This document shows, one piece after another, positions 1 through 11,759 of a stretch of DNA of 64,000 nucleotides. The first letter of the stretch is position 1; the number at the start of each line of letters is the position of its first letter. The position numbers were made by a program, and so were the translations under genes. This DNA is from Protea cynaroides (Eukaryota > Streptophyta > Magnoliopsida > Proteales > Proteaceae), in contig CM053267.1 of the NCBI GenBank assembly GCA_028583415.1, positions 22,017,814-22,081,813 of the forward strand, in the 5' to 3' direction. The notes under the pieces were generated by a model. It was not told the DNA's origin and did not search any database. It saw only the letters and a list, made by a program, of their open reading frames with translations.

Positions 1-1467
1 TCTCATATTCAGGTCCTTCTACGTAAAAAGGTAAGTTAAACTCTTGTGGTCCGACTTAATCTGAAACTTCTCACCATAAAGGTAGTGCCTCTAAGTCTTG
101 ATTGCGTGAATAACTGCTGCTAATTCCATATCATGTGTAGGATAGTTCTTCTTATGCTCTTTCAACTGTCTTGATGCGTAGAGAATCACCTGTTCTCCTT
201 GCATGAACACACATCTAAGACCCAACCCTGAGGCATCTGTATATAGGATAAATGGCAAGCCTGGTGCTGGGATGATCAAGATAGGTGCAGAAACTAGTCT
301 TGACTTCAAAGTCTGAAAACACTTCTCACACTTATCTATCCATATGAACTTTTCTCCTTTCTTGGTTAGTCTGGTAAGTGGAACGGCGATCCTTGAGTAG
401 TCTTCTATGAATCTTGTATAGTAACCAGCCAATCCAAGGAAACTACGAATCTCCATAACTGATTTCGGTGCATCCCATCCTACTATGGTTGCGATCTTGC
501 TTGGATCTACCTTGATACCGTCTGCAGATACTACGTGATCCAAGAAGGCCACTTCCTTCAGTCAAAATTCATACTTTTTGAACTTGACGTAAAGCTTCTC
601 CCTTCTCAACTGTTGTAGGGCTGCTCTCAAATGTGTTGCATGAGCCTCCCTGTCCTTTGAGTAGACCAAGATGTCGTCAATGAATACGATGACCGAAGTG
701 TCCAACATGTCATGAAACACTCGGTTCATCAGTTCCATGAACGACGCTGGAGCGTTAGTTAACCCGAACGACATTACCAGGAACTCATAATGCCCATACC
801 TTGTCCTGAAAGCAATCTTTGGAATATCTCCTACCTTGATCTTCAATTAGTGATACCCTGATCTAAGATCAATTTTTGAAAAAACCTTTGCACCCTACAA
901 CTGATCGAACAGATCATCGATCCTAGGCAAAGGGTATTGATTCTTGATGGTTAACTTGTTCAACTATCGGTAGTCGATACATAGTCGTACGCTACCATCC
1001 TTCTTCTTTACGAACAATACAGGTGCTCCTCATGGCGATATACTTGGTCATATGAAACCCTTATCCAGTATCTCTTGTAATTGGGTCTTCAACACTTTTA
1101 ATTTTGTAGGGGCCATCCTGGATGTTGCCTTAGACACCGACGCCGACCCTGGCATGAGGTCTATTACGAACTCTGTAGCCTTGTCTAGAGGTACACCTGG
1201 TAGATCCTCTGGAAACACATCCGAAAACTTTCGTACCACATCTAGATCTTCCATCTTTGGCACCTCTACAGTGATGTCGACCACAGACACTAAATACCCC
1301 ACTCCTCCCTTCTCTAAGCATCTCTTAGCTTTTAGGGCCGAGAGGATCAGCTTCTCCGTCCTAGGTAATTTTGTTCCAATGACGCTAAACTCCTTTCCCT
1401 TATCATCCTTAAAAACAAGTTTTCTTTCGCCAAATAGTAAGCAAGCTGAATAATGGCATAGCCAATC
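1..1467 (-). pseudogene. pol: Pol fragment of element C (protease end, RT, start of RNase H)
   Basis: Read on the minus strand, this covers the end of the protease region, the RT N-terminus with its palm motifs, the catalytic VFIDD box (around 665-690), the thumb/connection and the beginning of RNase H, which is cut by the window edge. The RT/RNase H family copies RNA into DNA inside cytoplasmic particles. Breaks are nearly all nonsense changes without frameshift: TGA for Trp near 563, TAA near 848, TAG near 894 and 965, and TGA near 1029 and 1050. Most look like C-to-T or G-to-A transitions when compared with A and B. The left half of a protease motif resumes at 31175, across element D. The lineage call (Tekay/Del chromovirus) rests on the RT wording and on the close match to A. 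Confidence 0.93.
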
Positions 1468-1540
1468 TGTGAGGACAAAGATGGAAAATCTTAGAAGTCA
1501 CCACCTAGATTAAGGTCTAGGACCTTGAAAAATGTGAAAT

Positions 1541-2075
1541 CATAGGGTTTGCCCTAGGAATCAGAATCTACGTAGTTCAGGCTTGGGTCAAAATGTGGAT
1601 AAATATCCTAGTGGATCTATTGATAATCCGAGTGGATTAAGGTTTGGATCCAAATTTTGGATTCTCCCAAATGGCCTACGTATCCTAGGGTTTGCCTAAG
1701 AATCAGAATCCGCGTAGTTCAGGCTGATGGGTGGATATCCAAGTGAATCTATGGATAGTCCGAGTGGACTAAGGCGTGGATAACCCTATTTGGGTCAAAA
1801 TGTGGGTAAATATCTTAGTGGATCTATGGATAGTCCAAATGGACTAAGGTTTTGATCCAAATTTGGGATTCTCCCAAATGGCCTACGTATCCTATGGTTT
1901 CCCCTATGAATCAGAATCCGCGTAGTTCGGACTTGGGTCGAAATGTGGATAAATATCCTAGTGGATCTATGGATAGTCCTAGTGGACTAAGGTTTGGATT
2001 CGAATTTGGGATTCTCCCAAATGGCATACGTATCCTAGGGTTTGCCCTAGGAATCAGAATCCACATAGTTCGGGC
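1541..2075 (-). repeat. Four copies of a CTACG...CGTAG hairpin module in the D left LTR
   Basis: The module recurs at 1541-1578 (partial), 1676-1720, 1883-1928 and 2026-2070 within a repeat of roughly 150 bp. On the plus strand it reads CTACGTATC, then an inner stem CCTAGGG/CCCTAGG with a TTTG loop, then GAATCAG, then CGTAGTTC. The outer CTACG and CGTAG arms are complementary. Copies also occur in the D interior (6016-6061), in the right LTR (14822-14868, 15283-15327, 15426-15470, 15569-15613) and in an unrelated remnant (39085-39125, 39234-39270). Confidence 0.8.
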
Positions 2076-2079
2076 TGAT

Positions 2080-2203
2080 AACCTGTTCTAGGTTAGAATG
2101 TGAGAACCTGTTCTAGGTTTAGGGTTTAGAACCTCTTCTAGGTTTAGGGTTTAGAACCTATTCTAGGTTTAGGGTTGAGAACCTATTCTAGGTTTAGGGT
2201 TTA
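2080..2203. repeat. Telomere-like tandem repeat (about 25 bp unit) in the D left LTR
   Basis: About four or five copies of a unit of about 25 bp combine GAACCTATTCTAGG with TTTAGGGTTT, the latter being the plant telomere word. The unit also contains an AACCT/AGGTT palindrome. The same array is present in the right LTR at 15622-15748, so it belongs to the element and does not mark a chromosome end. Confidence 0.85.
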
Positions 2204-3819
2204 CCGAGGAGCAAAATCATCCTGAATTACCCTTTTCAACCTAAGCTCTAATTTTGAAAAATTTGGCAAAGCATTTTCTTTCTTTATTAAGGTTTTTATT
2301 ATTCCCATTATACCTTTTCCAAGAATGTGGGTGCCTAAATACACGTCCCCACACCTAATATGTTTGCTAGGTGTACAAATATGGTAGTTCAACTAGGGTG
2401 CAGCAGAAAGTAAGTTATTGCCAAAAAATGGGAACATTCAAACATGGTAGTATATGCAAATATAGCAATAGCATCCTAAACATGATAGTGCATGCGAATA
2501 CAACGGTGTAAACAAGACAGATGCTCAATCTACAGTCTAGACTCAAAGAAACTCTCACATCAATAATATCACATTAGATCCTCAATCTAATGGTTAGATT
2601 TCTTCAAAATATTATGCTCATCTACTCATATTTCATCCAAACAGCCAAGATCAACGGCTCAGATTCATCTCACATCAAGTCATCATGATCAGACTAAGAT
2701 CTAATGGTCCAGATCATTCAAAAATGATTATCTAACCATTTAAAATCATTTAAATCACTCCTAAAGATAATCCAACAATTCAGATCATTTAAAATGATAA
2801 TCCAACCGCTCAGATTGCTTAAATCACATGATCAAGTCATCCAATGGTTCATATTTAATCATCTAAAAATTTAAAATCAATGGCCCCATTTTCATCTTTT
2901 TCCAAGATCAATAGGCATATTTCAATCACCTTAAAAATTCATCTAATGGTCATCATATGATCAAAATAAAATTATCATTCAACCAATCAAATTTAATATG
3001 AATGAATCAGATTTTTACTAAGCATCATAGCAACATGATAAAAATTAAAATTTAGATTTAAGCATATCATGATCATAGGTTTAATCAATGGCCCAAATTT
3101 GGTGGGAAGATCAATAGTAGGATCAGGATGCTGATCAAAGGGTACAGGTTTAATGAGCAGATATCGATTAGCTTTAGTTGATGGGGATATTTAATCAAGG
3201 CTTTGGGGGTTGGTTCTGATCATGTAAGGAATAATTAGTGGTGCAGGTGATGGAGTTGTGTTGATTTCTGGCCTTGGATTCTACTATGGGTTGTGAGTTT
3301 GAGTAGCAGGAGGTGGCATATCAAGGGATTTGGCAAGAATGATGGCGGTTTTGGCTGGGCAGTGTGTTGCGGTGGAGGTGCAAGGTCGGTGGAGTTGGGG
3401 TTGCAGGAAACTCAGGAGCATAGGTTGCTTGCATTGGTGTCAAGCATGGGGTGATGAGGGCATGGAAATGGTGCTCGGTGGCTGGGTTTTGAGGAAGATA
3501 GGTCGGTGAGTGGGCAGGTGTTTGGTGATTCAATCGGTGAGAGTAAAGTGAGGAAAGGCAACTCGACTTTGGTAGTTCCTGGTGTTGGGGGATTAGATAA
3601 GTTGTAAGAACAGGTTTTGTAGCCATGAGGTGAGGTGTCAATGTGATGGAATGGCTGGGTTTTGGTATCGGTTATGATCTGGGTTTAAAGGTAGAGGAGG
3701 ATATCAGTTGTTCAATGGTATTATGGGGTTCAGCAAGGTGGCAATCCATTATGGTGGGGGTAAGCGGTGATCTGCTGAGAATAATATAAACAAAGAAAGA
3801 GGAAGGAGCTTACCTCCTT

Positions 3820-4682
3820 CAATTCTTCTTCTTCTTCTTTCGCTTCTCTGATCTCCGACTCCTCCTTTTCCTCAAGCTCTCCCGGTTTTTTTCTCTCTGC
3901 CCGCCTCTCTCTTTTTTCAGGTTCTCACCGTCCCCTCTCTCTCTCGTTCTGCTCTTATGTCCCCTCCCTCTCTCTCTCGTTCTGAATTTTTTTTTAATTT
4001 TTTTCTCTCCCTCACCGCTTAGTCTCTTTCATTCTCCTCTTCTATTCTCTCCCTTCTTCTTCCGCTCTCTCCACTTGTCTTCTTCCTCTCTCTCTCTCGG
4101 CCTCTTTTTATTATTTTTTTCTCTCCCTCACCGCTCAGTCTCTCTCTTTCTCCTCTTCTATTCTCTCCCTTCTTCTTCCCCTCACTCCACTTGTCTTCTT
4201 CCTCTCTCTCGGCCTCTTTTTTTATTTCTTTCTCTCCCTCACCGCTCTGTCTTTATCTTTCTCCTCTTCTATTCTCTCCTTCTTCTTCTTTTCGGATCCT
4301 TCCCTCTTTTTTCTTATTTTCTTTTTTTATTCTTTTTCCCAATCTCTCTCAGATTCTCCTCTCTTCTCATTCTTTCCTTTCTTTTTTTTCTCCAATCTTC
4401 CTCCCAATCTCCCTCAGATTCTCCTCTCTTTTCATTCTTTCCTTTCTTTTTCTATTCAATCTTCCTCCCAATCTCTCTCGGATTGTCCTCTCTTCTCATT
4501 CTTTCCTTTTCCCCTCTTCTTCTCTCTCTTTCTCTTATTCTCAATCACTCTTTCCTATCCCAATTTCTCAATTCTTTCCTATTATATTTCCTTACAAAAT
4601 TTATTTCTCGAGTTGCTTTCTATATCTTTTTTTCTTTTCATTAGAATCCTCTCTTTCTTTCTTAATCTTGATCGGTCTCTCT
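3820..4682 (-). repeat. CT-rich tract (GA-rich leader in sense) of the D left LTR
   Basis: This is about 860 bp of almost pure pyrimidine on the plus strand. Long reading frames here are low-complexity Ser/Leu/Phe artefacts. On the sense (minus) strand it is a GA-rich leader, preceded by AT-rich TATA-like DNA (4685-4810) and ended by a donor-like AAGGAG/GTAAGC (3813-3814). The matching tract in the right LTR is 17352-18110, where the donor GT is mutated to AT. Confidence 0.75.
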
Positions 4683-5894
4683 TGACACATATAATGTACA
4701 TTTATACAATAATATATCATAAAATATACATAATAATATGTAATAACCTACATATTATATATATATAGAATATAATATATTTCATATAATTACATATATA
4801 TATATATGGCACTATGCACATGGACGAACCGATTTAGTCTAGACTGGTCTGACTTAAGTTGACTGGGCTAGACTGACTTAAACTGGGCTGGGTTGGACTG
4901 AGAATGAATGGAATTAACTGGGTTGGGCCAAAACTGGCTTGGGTTGAGCTGAGTTGACTGGATTGACTGGGTTTCTCTCTCTGTCATTTCATGGGCTATT
5001 TCCACTGTCATTCCGCATGAAATTTTTCGATAGCCTTTATTCCCAATTTTCTAGGTTCACTTTATAGAACACTAAAAATGAAGAATAAAGGAACTTGAGT
5101 CATCACATTTAGAAATAAAATGGTCAACTTATGAATTTTTAAAGTTTAAGTAGGCAAATTATCGATAATTTGCCTGACCATTCTACATGGGATCCTTCAG
5201 AGACTTCTACTAGAAATTCTTTATGCCCAGTTTGTAAAGTACTAAAAATGAAACATAATAAAATTGAAATCACCTGATTTGGATATGGGGGGACAAAAAT
5301 ATGATTTTCCAAAGGTTAAATGACCATTTCCATGTGTAATTTTGCATGGGACCCTTCGGAGACTTTTACCTGAGATTTTTTACGTTTACTTTGTAGAACA
5401 TTAGAAATGAAGAATAATGGCCTTAGAATCATCTGAATCCGACGTAGAACGGAAAATATATGAAACTTTGAAGTTCTAACAATAATTTTTCAAGAAAGCT
5501 TGCATGGGGCCCATTGGTGACTTCTACCTGGGATTTTCACGTCCACTTTGAAGACGACTGAAAATAAGGACTATTAGTCTTTGAATCATCTGATTCTGAT
5601 ATCAGATTACCAAGATATGATGTCTTGAAATTTGTATGATAATGCATGCATCATAGGATAATTACGTAAATGCCCTTGCACTTTGAAACTGCGATATCTT
5701 CCTTGTTTGACTTCAGAATTTGATGATTCCGGTCTCATTTCGAAGATAATTTTACAACTTGTACATCCAAGTAGGTAATAACCTAAGACCCTGCTGTGGG
5801 GTTCATTAGAGAATCACAAACCCTTGGGTTAAAAACCAGAAACCTGCCATATTGGTTCACTTATGCTGAGGGTGGCAAAAATAGGGAGCTTACA

Positions 5895-6105
5895 GATGCC
5901 CCTCTTTTGCCGAGATTGTTACCAATTGAGGGCTAAAGATAAAAATAATCATATTTTTGGGGTATGAGTGAGATTGCTTATTGGGCTGCACTTAGGGTAA
6001 TTTGTCCTAAACTGCCTACGTATTCTAAGGGTGTCCTAGAAATCAAGCTTAGAATGTAGTTTGACTGGCAAGAAAGTTTGCTCTTCTTGAAAAATTGATG
6101 ATTGT
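5895..6105 (-). other. Start of D interior: polypurine tract and one hairpin module
   Basis: The minus strand carries AAAAGAGGGGC at 5898-5909 directly before the LTR, which fits a polypurine tract priming plus-strand synthesis. A diverged hairpin module lies at 6016-6061, with arms CTACG and TGTAG that pair through one G-U. Confidence 0.65.
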
Positions 6106-6480
6106 TCCTCTTGTATGAATCTAGGCTGTGAATACACGACTCATTTGTAGGCTGAAAACCTCTTTTTGCTGAGGTGGGACTCATGATGCAAGGTATGCGC
6201 GGGCTTAAACCCGACTTGATCCATTTGTAGGCTGATAAACCTCTTCTTGTATGAAGCTAGGCTGTGAATACAAGGCTCATTTGTAGGCTGGGAACCTCTT
6301 TTTGGTGAGGTGGGACTCATGATGTAAGGTACGCACGGGCTTGAACTCGACTTGATCCATTTGTAGGTTGATATACCTCTTCTTGTATGAAGCTAGGCTG
6401 TGAATACAAGGCTCATTTGTAGGCTTAGAACCTCTTCTTGTATGAAGCTAGGATGTGAATAGAAGGCTGGCTACACGAGC
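6106..6480. repeat. Composite tandem repeats in the D interior (first array)
   Basis: Repeated words are CTCTTCTTGTATGAAGCTAG, GGCTGTGAATACAAGGCTC and ATTTGTAGGCTG, arranged in a higher-order unit of roughly 130 bp with two to three copies. No coding frame is kept between copies. Confidence 0.75.
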
Positions 6481-6584
6481 TTGGGCTTAACTTTGATTTA
6501 TCTGGATGGAGGACTTGCTGTCTTTTCTTTTATTGAACTGAGGCTCTTTTGATTAAGATTCTAAGATTGATTTTCTGAATAAGC

Positions 6585-7130
6585 TAGGGCTCTACATTTG
6601 ATTCACTAATAGGTTGAGATTGATTTGAATTTTGGATGAGCTAGGGCTCTACATTTGATTAAATAATAGACTGAGATTGATTTGAATTTTGGATGAGCTA
6701 GGGCTCTGCATTCACTTATAGGCTGAGATTGATTTGAATCTACATTTGATTCACTAATAGGCTAAGAATGATTTGAATGTTGGATGAGCTAGGCTCTGCA
6801 TTTGATTCACTTATAGGCTGAGATTGATTTGATCTTTGGATGAGCTAGGGCTTTGCATTTGATTCACTTATAGACTGAGATTGATTTGAACTTTGGATGA
6901 GCTAGGGCTCTACATTTGATTCATTTATAAACTAAGATTGATTTGAACTTTGGATGAGCTAGGGCTCTGCATTTGATTATGAAATGAGCAAGACTCAGAA
7001 GGTCATTTTTAGGGTGAGGAACTTGCTATTGATTCTGGAATGAGCAAGAACTCAGAAAGTCATTTATAGGGTAAGGAATTTGCTATTGATTCTGAAATGA
7101 GCAAGAACTCAGAAGGTCACTTATAGGGTG
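6585..7130. repeat. Tandem repeats in the D interior (second and third arrays)
   Basis: At 6585-6985 about seven copies of a roughly 60-bp unit carry GATGAGCTAGGGCTCT and GGCTGAGATTGATTTGAA. At 6985-7130 about three copies of a roughly 62-bp unit carry AATGAGCAAGAACTCAGAA. Copies differ by substitutions and small indels, as expected of old arrays. Confidence 0.8.
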
Positions 7131-10100
7131 ATACTGAATGACTCATCTTGGAAGTTCCTGCCAGCTTTGGACCTTCGGTGTTGAAAATAGGAATATCCTA
7201 CTTGGAAGCTCTATGGCTATGAACCTTTAGGATGCTCGAAAGCGACCCATACAGGAAGTCTTTGACTTTGAACCTTTAGAGTTCAAATCTGACCCATCTT
7301 GGAAGTCTCTTGACTTTGAACCTATAGAGTGCTAGACATATTTGAAATGATGGTGAATTCCTCGGCAGTTTTCCAAGGTTTTTGCCCCTGCTTTGTTGGT
7401 CAAGGCATAAAACATGGCATCAATAGAAATGGTGTCATGGACATTGCTGGCATGATACCTAGATTTGAAATTTTCCATTTATGACCTGGTACTGCAAGTT
7501 TTCTCAATTTTAGCATGGTAGTGATGACTTGGTTGCTACCTTGGAAGGGTTTGAAAGTGATGATTTTCTTCAGTCAACATTGGTGTTGTTGGATTTTAGA
7601 TTTGAAAAAAACTCTAGCAAGGATTTTGGACAAGAATGAGGGGATCTTGACAGTCTCTAACCAAAGTGATTTTATTGACTGACCATAGTGTTAAACTGTC
7701 AAGGGGCATCTGGTCAACTAAGTTCTTTGATTGTGCACTACGATAGACCAAATTGGTAGAATAGCCAAGCGGCGATGGAATGTGACATGGGTTTGGCCCT
7801 TGATCTAGGCTCATGAAAAGCTTAGGGCTTTGCAATATTGTTGTGTCAATTTTAAAAGATGAACGAACCATGGCCCTAAAGTAAGCATGAGGAGCAAAGG
7901 ATTCGAAGTGTTCCTTCAAAGAATTTGGTGACCAAATCCTAACAAGTAAACGACTACATTAGATTTTCTTCATCAATAGGATTGGGAGAAGTGAGAAATT
8001 GGAAAAAACCAACTTGGATGAACCTACTTCTATTGAATAGGAAAGTCAGAGACTTCAGACTAGACAATAGATCCTAGATGTAATGCTCATGATCAAGTTC
8101 AATTCCTCTACATAGGGTATATCTATGTCCCAGTGTTTGCATGTTGTGACATACCGCTACTATAGAGTGCTAGGGGCAAGATAGAAGGAAACAGACAATC
8201 TAACAGAGTTAGAACTAGATTGAATCTAGATTGCATCTAGAATTTGACCATGCTTCCAAGGTCAAGGGAAGATTGACAAATTGATTGTAGAGAGTGACTT
8301 CTTAAATAGATCCTTCTTGAATCTTGAAAAATGAGGGAACTGATGATTTGATGAATTTGGCTACATCCGTAACTAGGCCTTGAGAATTTGCTCTCATGAC
8401 AAAAGGATTTGAAGATAGAATTTTATTGAAAGGCAATGCTATGGAGCCCAACAGATGATGGTTTCTTCAATTCCTCCGAGTATGATTAACTGGAGAGCAA
8501 GAGGGGTTCCTTTCCTTATAGAGGGTAGACTGGGTATGACACTTGTCCACATGAAACACTGAATTTTTCTATAAAGGGCCAAGGAGGGCAATGCTTTAGG
8601 GTTGCATCAGGTCACCTATCCCCACTGAGGTATTATGGGGTTGTCCATTGAGATTTCTTGGGTTGCTTTTCCTTACTGAGGTTTCTTTTATTCCTTTTTT
8701 TTTTTTGCAAACCCCGTCTTGGGTAAAATAAAGAGTCCTAATATGGTGAAGATATTGTCAAAATTATGGTCCTATCCAATGGTTTGAAATCTTTAGGGAA
8801 AATCCGAACAGCATGACTTTCATGACAAATGGGTAGCCTTGCCCCACTGTTTAAGTTGACACCTACACGCATTGATAGGCAGGCAGCTATTTAAATCACC
8901 ACTAAAAGCAACCTTAGGGGAATGCAGTCCTACATCAAAATTAAAAATGGTGCCGAATTATGCTTTCCTTTCTTGGAGATGTTCAGATGGAACACGTGTC
9001 TCAACAAACTACATCGAGAGGTTAAATCAGTCGTGATCATTTCTGAGCCTGAAACCTTTAAGTTCGTTGACAAGTATTGATGTTGAAGGTCTAGGAGGAC
9101 TGATGTGAAACTGTCCACATGGGTCTACTACTGAGAGAGTGTTTGGTTGTTTATGTAGAATGGATTTATCTTACCGAGAAGATCCCATTTTATTGGCTTG
9201 AGAAATGAAGGTCTTAATAGAACCTTGGGAAGCCGTCGGATGTAATGAACAATAGATAAGAGTTCCAGCCAGATTCATGAATTTGTATATAAAATGATGA
9301 CATGATCACAAGATATAATGCCATAAAAACTGATAGTCAAAAGAAGGGTTTGTGATAGAGACTCCTTAGAAGGTCATCAGATTGATAGACGGGAGAAAAA
9401 GTCTAATGCCGATACGAAATCTTTCTCCGATGATGAAGAAGTGATGAGATCGTCTCCTCTAAAGGCGGGATGTAAATGGCCAAAATCAAAAGTCCGGTTT
9501 AACATGCTGTGAATCTCGACGAACGATCGAACTTGCTATCAGGCTTTGATTGGAACTACCATCCTCTTGAAGTGAGAGGGACAATTGGCTTACTGTCGAG
9601 CTCCAATGCCATTCAACATCTTACTATTTTCTTTTCTTTTTTTCTTCTTCTATTTTTTTTTTTTTGGATGTGGAGGCCACATAATGCAGTGCTTCGCTTG
9701 ATCCTAGAGTTGAATCATGACTTTTAATATTGGATTTGAATCTTCTTCTTCCAAACATTTCCAATCAAATAGAACATCTTTGCCCCAGTTAGCACTCTGA
9801 TCTTTTGTAAACTTTATGAACATTTGTGACTGCTCATCTAGTATCTGATTTTATCTGAATGGTGAATCCATATGCTGTCCTCTGGAAGTTAATCATCACT
9901 TTTTGTCTGATGTGACTGCCTCCCATTATTGATGTAGATAAAACATAGGCTTGAATTTTCTTTTTCTTTTTTTTATTTTTTTTTTGGTATTCTTATGACC
10001 TCATTCTTTTATATTGAAATTGATCATTCATCATGTATCTCTTGCTTGCAGATGATGTACTTTGTAAGAACTTTGAAATTTCTATCCTTTTGGTGGCACA

Positions 10101-10789
10101 ACTATCCTCCACTCATTTGTACTAACTGGCTGACTTGTTGATATGATCTATTACTATCTAATGCTTTCCTTGGAATCTTTTCATAGGTAGAACAAATGGC
10201 AACTTCTCCAATACATGTTTCTTGAGAATACTCTTGTGTCTCCCGATTGATCATTTAAAGCTTTCCTAGACGGGTTGGACCTTTCTTTCTCATGAAGCTG
10301 GGTGGCGTAGAAGTTCAGGAGATGGCTCATCATCTCAATCATCTTTAGAGTCAGAATTGATTGCGCATGTAGAATAGGAGGATATAAGAAACTGGGAGGA
10401 AATGTATAGAAGAGACAAAGCACAGAGATTAAAATCCCAAATGGGGTGATTTTATTTTACTTGCAGGACAGATTAGACTAGACTTGTCAACAAGCATATT
10501 GATCTTGGACCTAGACATGGATGACCTATCAAATACTGATAATAGAAAGTTGAAACAACTAGTTCGTCCAAGCGGCTCTAGTTCGGCATAACGCCTTCGA
10601 CAACCACCTTCAGTCATTGCGGGAATAAGTCTTCCTTCAGATCTCTAATAGCAAGACTCATCATGCCCCTCTATCAATAAGTGCAAGATACCTACCTTTT
10701 AGGGTTCCATACAATTCTTACCTCTCCTTTTTTAGTTTAGGATCCATTCATAACCGAACTATTGCTTTTTAAGCACAAGGTTACTCTGG
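7131..10789. other. D interior, no recognisable feature
   Basis: There is no reading frame with a family resemblance on either strand. Short frames here (for example 7614-7919 and 8930-9118 on minus) show no conserved motif or compositional change. T-rich runs lie near 8690, 9640 and 9970. I see no gene. Confidence 0.6.
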
Positions 10790-11420
10790 TTCATGCCCCA
10801 GTTTGGGGTTTAATAGATTCATTAATGGACCGCATCTAGTTGACTTCAAAATCATTCTAGCTTGTGCCCCAACTTGGGGATCAAAGGGTATCGCCATTGC
10901 ACTACACCATTTTGAGTCCAAGATTAGACTAGTTTATGCCTCGGCTTAGGGGGTTCAATGGATTTCTTCATTAGACTAATATCAATTTGGGTCTAAGGTC
11001 AATCTGGTTCATGACCAGTTTAGGGCTCAATGGCTTTCCTCATTGGACCGCACTCAATTTGGGTCCAAGGACAGTCTGGTTCATGTCCAGCTTAGGGCTC
11101 AATAGCTTTCCTCATTAGACCGCACTCAATTTGGGTCCAAGGTCAATCCGGTTCATGCCCCAGTTCAGGGGTCATTGGCTTTCCTCATTGGACCACACTC
11201 AATTTGGGTCCAAGTTCATTCTAGTTCAAGCCCCAGTTTGTGGGTTAAGGGTTTCCTCATTGAACCATACCCAATTTGGGTCCAAGTTCAATCTGGTTCA
11301 TGCCTCAGTTTATGGGTTAAGGGTTTCATCATTGGACCGCACTCAATTTGGGTCCAAGTTTAGTCTAGTTCATGCCCCAGTTTATGGGTTAGGGTTTTCA
11401 TCATTGGACCATTCCCTAGC
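10790..11420. repeat. Tandem repeats in the D interior (fourth array)
   Basis: About nine degenerate copies of a roughly 60-70-bp unit contain CACTCAATTTGGGTCCAAG, GGTTCATGCCCCAG and CCTCATTGGACC. The reading frames over this array (11131-11592 and 11175-11363 plus) are repeats of the unit, not a protein family. Confidence 0.85.
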
Positions 11421-11759
11421 CATAATTCTGGTTCTTATCCTAGTCTGGGGCATATCATATCTCATCTTTGGTCTACCTTACTGCTCGGGAAAATTTCATT
11501 CCCTCTCTTTGAACAATGAGAAATATGAGGGCAACTCTTTGGAATCTGGCATTTCCTTGGCCAATGGGGCAGAAATGCCCATGATGGGATAGCACTATTA
11601 TAGCTATAGGTTCATGGTTTCTGATGACTCCAGAATCTAGAATTGATCTTTACTGACAGGCAATGAGGAATGCTTCTCATTCGCCATTCCTGACGAGCGA
11701 TCCTAACTTGTAGCACTGGGCTATGATGGACATGGATCGGGCTCCAATTGATAGAGCCA

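Larger units (their letters stand above)
1468..5894 (-). repeat. Left LTR of D (3' LTR)
   Basis: The LTR is 4427 bp, starting TGTGAGGACAAAG and ending GGGAGCTTACA on the plus strand. It aligns along its length with the right LTR but lacks a segment corresponding to about 14580-15240. In plus-strand order it holds hairpin modules (1541-2075), telomere-like repeats (2080-2203), an AT-rich unique part, a long CT-rich tract (3820-4682), an AT-rich tract (4685-4810) and a GGGTTGG-rich part. In the sense (minus) direction this reads as TATA-like DNA, then a GA-rich leader, then a splice-donor-like site AAGGAG/GTAAGC at 3813-3814. Confidence 0.92.

Noticed and set aside
3321..3641. A His/Pro/Thr-rich minus-strand frame in the D left LTR
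   Set aside because: The frame is broken in the right LTR copy (16800-17100), and no family is recognised.
4075..4685. Long plus-strand frames rich in Ser, Leu and Phe in the CT tract (also 17612-18075)
   Set aside because: Low-complexity pyrimidine translation. Overlapping frames are all open, and the tract lies in an LTR whose sense strand is the opposite one.
6106..7130. CRISPR-like direct repeats
   Set aside because: Units are imperfect tandem copies without unique spacers, in plant retrotransposon DNA with no cas genes.
11131..11592. A 153-codon plus-strand frame in the D interior
   Set aside because: It is the translation of a 60-70-bp tandem repeat. No family motif and no conservation beyond the repeat.
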